Positions 7,912 to 12,625 of a stretch of DNA of 12,625 nt are shown in pieces. This stretch comes from an uncultured Ignavibacteria bacterium (GTDB taxonomy: Bacteria > Bacteroidota > Ignavibacteria > Tepidaquicellales > Tepidaquicellaceae), in contig CALEVL010000229.1 in assembly GCA_937924675.1 (NCBI GenBank), positions 1-12,625 of the forward strand, given 5' to 3'. Below the pieces are notes generated by a model, which did not search any database, was not told where the DNA came from, and was given only the letters and a program-made list of their open reading frames with translations. Both the position numbers and the translations under genes were made by a program. Position 1 is the stretch's first letter, and every line of letters begins with the position of its first letter.

Positions 7912-8182
7912 TTGTGACAAAGTAGTTAATGAAATTTTGAAGATGTATGACAATCCCTGTAGCAATAAAATTTCAAGCTAAGCGTATAACTGAAATCAGC
8001 AATTTCGATTACACGTAATTTGAAGTTTTGTACTTTTGCTCCAAGAGCAATCTTCTTATGAATTGATTTAGAAAATACAATACATTCCGGAAATACATTC
8101 ATAAAGATAGTTCCTGACTGTGAAACTCATAACAGCATTAAATGGTAATGTAAATTCAATTTCATTTAAAGGAAAAGTGAAA

Positions 8183-8190
8183 TAGTTTTG
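8183..8190 (+). promoter_or_regulatory. Candidate -7 element (TAnnTTTG) upstream of the OsmC gene
   Basis: TAGTTTTG matches the Bacteroidota sigma -7 consensus TAnnTTTG exactly and lies 15 bp before the ATG at 8206. No TTG is found at the usual -33 distance (17-23 bp upstream), and the implied leader would be very short, so this is tentative. Confidence 0.3.
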
Positions 8191-8205
8191 TAGAAAACAA
8201 TTGAT

Positions 8206-8637
8206 ATGACAGACGCAGGACACAATGTTTCAATGACATGCAATACAGGCTATAAGACAGAAATCAGAAGTAGAAACCATACGATCATCTGCGATGAGCC
8301 GATCGAGTTAAAAGGTACGGATACGGGAATGAATCCTTACGAACTACTTCTATCTGCCATCGGTGCATGCAAAGCAATCACAATGAGAATGTACGCTGAG
8401 AGAAAAGGCTTGCCGGTTGAGGACATTAGCATTGATCTTAGTCACACAAAAATTTCAGCAGAGGAGTGCGGTGATTGCGAAACCAAAACAGGAAAAATCG
8501 ACAACATAATTATCAAAGTTGACATCAAAGGGAATCTTACTGAAGAGCAAAAGGCAAGGCTACTTGAAATCGGAGAAAGATGTCCGGTGCAAAGGACGAT
8601 TCTTTCTGAGATCAAGATCACCACTGTCAGCGTGTGA
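8206..8637 (+). CDS. OsmC/Ohr-family thiol protein
   Basis: A 143-residue OsmC-family protein. OsmC and Ohr proteins are small cytoplasmic dimers that reduce organic hydroperoxides with a pair of cysteines; other family members (YhfA-like) have unknown substrates. The two conserved cysteines are present: C55 in LLLSAIGACKAITMRMYAE and C126 in ERCPVQRTILSEIKI. Upstream, DTGMNPYELLLSAIGAC is the typical helix-start signature. An additional EECGDCETKTGKID stretch (C88, C91) resembles the CxxC found in one OsmC subgroup and could be a redox or metal site. Its TGA stop overlaps the GTG start of the deacetylase gene (GTGA), so the two are translationally coupled. The ATG at 8206 has no Shine-Dalgarno at normal spacing. 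Confidence 0.92.
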   Translation: MTDAGHNVSMTCNTGYKTEIRSRNHTIICDEPIELKGTDTGMNPYELLLSAIGACKAITMRMYAERKGLPVEDISIDLSHTKISAEECGDCETKTGKIDNIIIKVDIKGNLTEEQKARLLEIGERCPVQRTILSEIKITTVSV

Positions 8638-9530
8638 AAGTTTTTCATTCAGAAAAATATTCATTCCCGCTTCCGGAGGGACACCGGTTTCCTATCGAGA
8701 AATACAGACTGCTCAGAGAGATGCTCATCGCGCGCGGCATCTTGTCTGAAGAAGAATTGTCGGAACCGGAAATTGCAACAAGAGATCAGATCACTCTTGC
8801 TCATTCGGAAAAATATCATGATGACTTTCGTGACGGGAAAGTAGATACTTCCGCAATCCGAAGGTTAGGTCTTCCGTGGAGCCATGCATTATATATCCGT
8901 TCGGCGTATTCAGTTGGAGGCGCCATAGCCTCAGCCATTGCTGCACTGGAGGAAGGCATTGCCGGAAATCTTGCAGGAGGAACTCATCATGCATTCAAAG
9001 ATGCATGTGAGGGATTCTGCGTATTCAATGACTTTGCGGTTGTTACTGAATTCCTGCAGAAGAAGAAGCTCGCGGATAGAATTGCAATAGTGGATCTCGA
9101 TGTACATCAGGGCAACGGTAACTCTGCCATGCTTTGTGAAAACAAGAATGCATTCGTCTTTAGTATGCATGGAAAGAATAATTATCCGTTCAGAAAAGTA
9201 CCCTCGACTCTTGATGTGGGCTTGGATGACGGAACGGGTGATGAGCAATATCTCGGATTGTTGGGAGAGAATCTCCCGTCAGTTTTTGAATTTGTACCTG
9301 ACATTATGCTGTACATTGCAGGCGTTGACACTTTGAAAGAAGATTCACTCGGACGACTTGCTATGAGCAAAGAAGGTTTGATGGAAAGAGATCGGATTGT
9401 GATGACAGAGTGCAAGAGAAGAGGCATTCCGATCTCCCTCGGTCTCGGCGGGGGTTACTCGAAACCCATTGAACATACAGTTGAAGCATATTGCGGAACA
9501 TATGTTGTGGCTAAAGAAGTGTTTGGGTGA
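8634..9530 (+). CDS. Histone-deacetylase-family (class IV / HDAC11-like) hydrolase
   Basis: A 298-residue zinc-dependent deacetylase of the arginase/deacetylase fold. Bacterial members remove acetyl groups from lysines, polyamines or small amides; this one's substrate is unknown. Active-site motifs are complete: GGTHHAF with the His pair at 118-119; DLDVHQGNG giving zinc ligands D156 and H158; the third ligand D232 in YIAGVDTLKEDSLGRL; and the catalytic Tyr in LGGGY (Y275). The N-terminus (FHSEKYSFPLPEGHRFPIEKY) is typical of the short bacterial HDAC11-like branch, and the length is normal. Translation begins at GTG 8634, overlapping the OsmC stop by 4 bp. Conserved PLPEGHRFP lies near this start, so a later start is unlikely. 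It is convergent with the downstream toxin gene. Confidence 0.93.
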   Translation: MKVFHSEKYSFPLPEGHRFPIEKYRLLREMLIARGILSEEELSEPEIATRDQITLAHSEKYHDDFRDGKVDTSAIRRLGLPWSHALYIRSAYSVGGAIASAIAALEEGIAGNLAGGTHHAFKDACEGFCVFNDFAVVTEFLQKKKLADRIAIVDLDVHQGNGNSAMLCENKNAFVFSMHGKNNYPFRKVPSTLDVGLDDGTGDEQYLGLLGENLPSVFEFVPDIMLYIAGVDTLKEDSLGRLAMSKEGLMERDRIVMTECKRRGIPISLGLGGGYSKPIEHTVEAYCGTYVVAKEVFG

Positions 9531-9583
9531 TTGGGAATAGAAAGTGCTAAGGACTCCGAAGTTTTTCTCAATAAAACAAACTG

Positions 9584-9919
9584 TTAGCCGGAAACTTCAA
9601 TATATTCTTTTGAATCAGGACTTTTTCTTAATTCTGTCAGGGCTGATCTCAATTTATCAATCAAGGGTAGAAATGAATCAAAATGATTATCTCTAGAAAT
9701 CAAGACTACGATATTAAGATTGAATTTTGTAAGATTTTGTTGATACTTCAAATTTGAATCATTTGTGATTATGACTCTAAAATCATTCTCTTCAGCTAAA
9801 GCTAAAAGCTCTCCATTTTTCTTTCCTAACCAATCCATTTCTTTAAGGGTCCAAACATCAAATTCTTTTAGAAGCTCTCTTATGCGCCTATTTATGTTTT
9901 CATCAAACAGAATCTTCAT
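9584..9919 (-). CDS. DUF5615 PIN-like toxin of a DUF433/DUF5615 toxin-antitoxin pair
   Basis: A 111-residue protein of the DUF5615 / Mut7-C-like PIN fold, predicted to be a metal-dependent RNase toxin. The N-terminal MKILFDENINRRIRELL carries the first acidic residues (D6, E7). TLKEMDWLGKKNGELLALA (24-42) is the usual second helix region, and VIITNDSNLKYQQNL (49-63) supplies the central Asp (D54) in the subgroup form 'T-D-x-N-L-x-Y-Q-Q-N-L'. The active-site acidic residues appear intact. Its ATG lies inside the 3' end of the DUF433 gene (17-bp overlap), a standard antitoxin-first arrangement. The frame is open and full-length. The family assignment is confident; activity as a toxin is inferred from the pairing. 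Confidence 0.85.
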   Translation of the reverse strand: MKILFDENINRRIRELLKEFDVWTLKEMDWLGKKNGELLALAEENDFRVIITNDSNLKYQQNLTKFNLNIVVLISRDNHFDSFLPLIDKLRSALTELRKSPDSKEYIEVSG

Positions 9920-10142
9920 TCATTGATCTTAACAATTCTTGATTAGATACTGCTCTTCCTGCCAATTCCATAACTGAAAGCACTTGCTCACGTTTAACCC
10001 AATCAAAATCTTCGAGAAATTCTTCAAAGGTCTTATTATGTTCAAGATAATCAAACAATGTTTTGATGGTCACACGGGTTCCACGAAATACTGGGGCACC
10101 GCTCATTATTTCCGGATCAATATTTATGGCTGACTTTTTCAC
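9903..10142 (-). CDS. DUF433 antitoxin
   Basis: A 79-residue DUF433 protein, the usual partner of DUF5615/PIN-like toxins. The core signature INIDPEIMSGAPVFRGTRV (7-25) is followed by TIKTLFDYLEHNKTFEEFL (26-44) and a C-terminal helix with REQVLSVMELA (51-61), matching the compact helix-turn-helix-like fold of the family. Translation begins at GTG (10142). No in-frame ATG exists just upstream, and homologues start at about this distance before the ID-PE motif. It probably neutralises the toxin and represses the operon promoter by analogy with other type II antitoxins. It overlaps the toxin gene by 17 bp. Confidence 0.85.
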   Translation of the reverse strand: MKKSAINIDPEIMSGAPVFRGTRVTIKTLFDYLEHNKTFEEFLEDFDWVKREQVLSVMELAGRAVSNQELLRSMNEDSV

Positions 10143-10210
10143 GATGTAATCTATGCCTTGTGGGCTTTTTTGTAAACAGAATAATCTGTACTCAATTTGT
10201 GAAGTTAAAT

Positions 10211-10732
10211 TTAATGTGCCAACGCCAATTTATACCTAACCTGCAAAAGCCCTGTGCTGAAATTCTTCACCTCCGATGTTTCGAACAAGTGCATTCCACC
10301 TCCTGATCTGAACAGCGGTATCCCGTTTCCAAGAACAACGGGATGATAAGACAACAAAAGTTCGTCAATCAATCCTGCATCAAGCAAAGCGCCGGCAAGC
10401 TGTCCTCCTCCAACAAGCCAAATACTTTTGCCATTCTTCTGCTTCAATTCATTCACAAATCCGGCAGGTTCATCAGAGACAAATACAGCATTGCTCTTAT
10501 AATATGCCGGCGGATTACTTGTGAAAACGTAATTCTCGTTCTGATCGAAAAATGCTTTGTCATGTTCATCAATGATCTCAAACGATTTACGTCCCATTAC
10601 AGTGCAATCGATCTCAGCAATGAATTCAGAGATTCCGTAATCCTGATCCGTGAAGAGCCAGTCAAATTCACCGTTTGGTCCGGCTATAAATCCGTCGGCA
10701 CTGGCGCCGGCGTTGTAAATTAATTTGCGCAT
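10211..10732 (-). CDS. RibD C-terminal / dihydrofolate-reductase-like reductase
   Basis: A 173-residue stand-alone DHFR-fold protein of the RibD-C family (YyaP/YwjB-like), expected to bind NAD(P)H. Visible landmarks: KLIYNAGASADGFIAGPNG (3-21) with SADGFIAG, MGRKSFE (46-52), the nucleotide-binding glycine motif IWLVGGGQLAGALL (104-117) and HPVVLGNGIPLF (130-141). The ATG at 10732 is the natural start and the length is usual for the family. Substrates of these small reductases are generally unknown. They are often near transcriptional regulators; here the gene sits between two toxin-antitoxin modules with no riboflavin or folate gene nearby, so a role in those pathways is not supported by context. 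Confidence 0.9.
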   Translation of the reverse strand: MRKLIYNAGASADGFIAGPNGEFDWLFTDQDYGISEFIAEIDCTVMGRKSFEIIDEHDKAFFDQNENYVFTSNPPAYYKSNAVFVSDEPAGFVNELKQKNGKSIWLVGGGQLAGALLDAGLIDELLLSYHPVVLGNGIPLFRSGGGMHLFETSEVKNFSTGLLQVRYKLALAH

Positions 10733-10818
10733 GTAATTTTATCTAAGACTGATCGCAAAATTGTAGATCATGAAAGTTACCAATTATTATGATCTCCTTC
10801 ATTGAGCTGAAGATTCTT

Positions 10819-11118
10819 TTATTCCAGGTTGATATTGTCAGTGCTGCGGTAAGTTTCAAAAAGCCGAAGTAGGATTATGATCTTATCTTCTTCCTTATAA
10901 TAGACCCTGGTTAGTCTATGGATTAGAATTCCTCTCACATTTTTCTCTTACATAATTATGGTTCCGATTCCCGGATACATCGAAACAGAATTCAAAACAG
11001 ATTCAAGTTCATCAAGAAACTTAATTGCGCTCTTTCTTCCGAAATTTTCTCTGATAAAGCCTTCTATTCGATCAAGATCCTTTAGCGCTGACTTTGTCCA
11101 TCTTATATCTTTTGCCAT
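10819..11118 (-). pseudogene. ParE/RelE-family toxin gene interrupted by an in-frame TAA
   Basis: Reading left from the ATG at 11118 gives 56 codons (MAKDIRWTKSALKDLDRIEG ... FLDELESVL ... MYPGIGTIIM) and then TAA at 10948-10950. The same frame continues without a shift for another 42 codons (EKNVRGILIHRLTRVYYKEE, DKIIILLRLFETYRST ... NINLE) to a final TAA at 10819-10821. The two halves together read as one ordinary 99-position ParE/RelE toxin (PF05016-type): N-terminal W-K-A-x-DL helix, P-x-IG turn, then KNVR ... YY ... DKI-x-LLRLF-x-T strands. The simplest reading is a single nonsense substitution at codon 57 in a recently intact toxin. The antitoxin gene lies immediately upstream on the same strand, with its 3' end overlapping this start by 47 bp. 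A sequencing error, or a functional truncated product, cannot be excluded. Confidence 0.8.
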
Positions 11119-11356
11119 TTCTCATCATTTGCATTACATCTTCATTACTGATCAAGTCAGCGTCATTTTTACTTTCCTTGACAGCATCTATCAACATTCG
11201 TTTCTCTTGCATATTCAGCGCCAGAAGGGATTTATCTTCAACGGACCTTTCTGAGATAATATTATATATATAACAAAGAAGTTCCTTGTCGGATGATTCT
11301 TTGATCAGATTCTGCAACATCCTCTTCACAACTTTCAAATCAATATTGTTTTGCAT
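11072..11356 (-). CDS. Antitoxin of the ParE/RelE-type module
   Basis: A 94-residue, charged, helical protein from the ATG at 11356 (a TTG three codons upstream, at 11365, is also possible). It contains LIKESSDKELLCYIYNII followed by a central helix (SLLALNMQEKRMLIDAVKES) and an ISNEDVMQMM segment. This matches the layout of Bacteroidota addiction-module antitoxins: an oligomerisation region, a 'helix-gly/asp-ISxEEVM' motif and a toxin-wrapping tail. It directly precedes the ParE/RelE gene on the same strand. The 47-bp overlap with the toxin start is longer than the few bases usual for such pairs. Since the toxin frame is broken, this may now be an orphan antitoxin. The family call rests on motif pattern and context, not strong sequence identity. 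Confidence 0.65.
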   Translation of the reverse strand: MQNNIDLKVVKRMLQNLIKESSDKELLCYIYNIISERSVEDKSLLALNMQEKRMLIDAVKESKNDADLISNEDVMQMMRNGKRYKMDKVSAKGS

Positions 11357-11442
11357 TTTGTTCAATTTTTTAACTCGCGAATAAATTACAATTTGAACTA
11401 AGAATATTCACCAACATTTGTTGCAAGAACTTCTTCATGCTT

Positions 11443-12588
11443 TCAAAAATAAAAATGAAAGTTCCACTGAAACTCATCATTCTTAAGATCCGCATCTTCG
11501 TTGACAAATCTTATCATTACATCTGTCTCAAATCCGTTGAAAGGAAATGCGGCAAATCCTGCGCTTATCCTTGACCTGCTGTCGTTCTCAACGTCTCTGT
11601 TCCTGTCGTACGACTCATACTGCGCCCTGAGTTCAAGACCTTTGATTACTACAACATCAAGCTCACCAAACCAATACAATGCTCTTTTCATCGGGTAGTC
11701 GGTCTTCGTCTCTTCAAAATCTATTTCACCGAGTAATGCAACTCTGTTCATAATTCCCAGCCGCATGTTAGCGCCGAATGCCTGCCGCAGTCCGGTAATG
11801 GTTTGCGTGAATGCACTGTCCTGAGTATTGTATGGATTGTTCATGAATGAACCGCCAACGTTAACGTTGAACTTATTGTTATCGAATCCGAAATTGAAAT
11901 CTGTTGAAGCAACAAACATCTTGTGAGGATCTTGTCCGAGGAAATCAAGATTTGGAGGATTGTATAGTCCTGCAGTGAAGTTGAACCAATCAGGCGAAAC
12001 ACCGATCTCGAAACCTGTATTTGCATCATAGGGTGCACCAAGCAAGAACTGTCTCTGATAAGCCCTGTGCTCAACTATCCTCAGACCATAGTTTGGTTTG
12101 AATCTTCCCACTTTGAAAAACGAGTTGGCCGGAAGATTGCTGAGCATGCCATAAACTTCATAGCGGGTTTCTATTCCCGGAATGTAGATTCCGGATGTTA
12201 CGAAGACATTCACAATTTCATTCAGCTCCACATTCAGATAAGCATCTCCTTGCATTGCAAGAAATGAATTGTAGTTTGCTCTGCCGTCAACCTGATTATC
12301 AACCTGTGCGACCCGAACATCTCCGCCAATGGAAATGGCTTTGGTCAACCGCGGGTCAAGTTTTGTTTTGCCGGCGATTTTCTTGAACATGTCCATGTTA
12401 AGATTCTTCTCTGCGTACTTTGATCCGGCAAAATTTCTCATGATGCCTCCTGTCGGATTGACATGACAGTCCATACATTTCTCTCCGGTATAAGCGGCAA
12501 AGCGCGGATATGTCAATGATTCATTTGAACAGATCAGCAGCACTGCTGCAACAAAGAAGAGCGCACATAATTGAATTTTCAGGTTCAT
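11443..12588 (-). CDS. Monohaem c-type cytochrome fused to an outer-membrane beta-barrel (Cyc2-like architecture)
   Basis: A 381-residue exported protein. Residues 1-26 form a signal peptide (MNLKIQLCALFFVAAVLLIC). Residues 28-50 hold a single haem-c site in PRFAAYTGEKCMDCHVNPTG (CMDCH at 38-42), followed by GGIMRN. From about residue 85 the rest is alternating, aromatic-rich amphipathic strands (DVRVAQVDNQ, YLNVELNEIVNVFVTSGIYI, SFFKVGRFKPNYGLRI, GLELRAQYESYDR, ETDVMIRFVNEDA) ending FQWNFHFYF. The terminal Phe is the classical outer-membrane insertion signature. The layout, an N-terminal monohaem plug joined to a barrel, resembles Cyc2-type iron-oxidation proteins and could move electrons across the outer membrane. 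It lacks recognisable Cyc2 family identity that I can confirm. No other cytochrome gene is adjacent. It is preceded by a clear Shine-Dalgarno, unusual in this window. Confidence 0.82.
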   Translation of the reverse strand: MNLKIQLCALFFVAAVLLICSNESLTYPRFAAYTGEKCMDCHVNPTGGIMRNFAGSKYAEKNLNMDMFKKIAGKTKLDPRLTKAISIGGDVRVAQVDNQVDGRANYNSFLAMQGDAYLNVELNEIVNVFVTSGIYIPGIETRYEVYGMLSNLPANSFFKVGRFKPNYGLRIVEHRAYQRQFLLGAPYDANTGFEIGVSPDWFNFTAGLYNPPNLDFLGQDPHKMFVASTDFNFGFDNNKFNVNVGGSFMNNPYNTQDSAFTQTITGLRQAFGANMRLGIMNRVALLGEIDFEETKTDYPMKRALYWFGELDVVVIKGLELRAQYESYDRNRDVENDSRSRISAGFAAFPFNGFETDVMIRFVNEDADLKNDEFQWNFHFYF

Positions 12589-12592
12589 CCGG

Positions 12593-12603
12593 TTTTCCTT
12601 TCT
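12593..12603 (-). promoter_or_regulatory. Shine-Dalgarno sequence of the cytochrome-barrel gene
   Basis: On the minus strand AGAAAGGAAAA ends 4 bp before the ATG, with AAAGGA at a normal distance. It supports the start at 12588 and contrasts with the other genes here, which lack a recognisable ribosome-binding site. Confidence 0.55.
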
Positions 12604-12625
12604 GTTGATTATTTTTTTTGAATTG

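Noticed and set aside
7912..7965. N-terminal extension of the LOG-family protein to a TTG codon
   Set aside because: Two ATG codons follow within 22 codons and the extra residues show no conserved feature.
8791..9427. Several 67-105-codon frames on both strands within the deacetylase gene
   Set aside because: Shadows of a strongly conserved coding frame; no domain signature.
9558..9598. GAAGTTT / AAACTTC inverted repeat between convergent genes as a terminator
   Set aside because: Seven-base stem with a 27-base loop and no GC-rich core; too weak to call.
10958..11254. 98-codon plus-strand open frame
   Set aside because: It is antisense to the ParE/RelE toxin and antitoxin, whose protein motifs are clear on the minus strand.
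1..12625. CRISPR array, insertion sequence, prophage or tRNA/rRNA gene
   Set aside because: No regularly spaced repeats, transposase or integrase motifs, or cloverleaf were seen.

Overview
The window looks like chromosomal DNA from the Ignavibacteria / Bacteroidota-Chlorobi group. Evidence: a large secreted protein ends in a type IX secretion (T9SS) sorting domain whose YQNYPNPFNPVTTIKYQ motif is typical of that group. Most starts have no Shine-Dalgarno sequence. One start is preceded by a Bacteroidota-type -7 element (TAnnTTTG). Several genes start at GTG. I see no rRNA, tRNA, CRISPR array, transposase or phage gene.

Layout. (1) 1-3736, minus strand: a compact operon of three exported surface proteins. 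An 815-residue multidomain T9SS cargo comes first and overlaps a 357-residue dockerin-ended protein by ATGA; after 18 bp comes a third secreted protein that runs off the left edge. The first two share a module of about 125 residues centred on a PPPPPxGxFDAR motif. (2) 3737-4180: a 444-bp divergent intergenic region with a degenerate dispersed repeat (CGCAGA / TTTGCG type). (3) 4181-7081, plus strand: der (ribosome-assembly GTPase, GTG start) and a comM/yifB-type AAA+ ATPase, 12 bp apart. (4) 7138-7911, minus strand: a LOG-family nucleotide hydrolase, convergent with comM. (5) 8206-9530, plus strand: an OsmC-family thiol protein translationally coupled (GTGA overlap) to a class IV-like histone-deacetylase-family enzyme. 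(6) 9584-11356, minus strand: an accessory patch with a DUF433/DUF5615 toxin-antitoxin pair, a RibD-C/DHFR-like reductase, and a ParE/RelE module. In the ParE/RelE module the antitoxin is open but the toxin is cut by an in-frame TAA at codon 57; its reading frame then continues intact to the normal C-terminus. (7) 11443-12588, minus strand: a signal peptide, one CxxCH haem-c site and an outer-membrane beta-barrel in one chain, an architecture reminiscent of Cyc2-type fused cytochrome-porins.

The housekeeping genes (der, comM, LOG, OsmC, HDAC) look ordinary. The points most worth a second look are the nonsense-interrupted ParE toxin, the monohaem cytochrome-barrel fusion, the shared surface-protein module and the OsmC-deacetylase coupling. 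I did not find convincing evidence for a wholly new multi-gene system.
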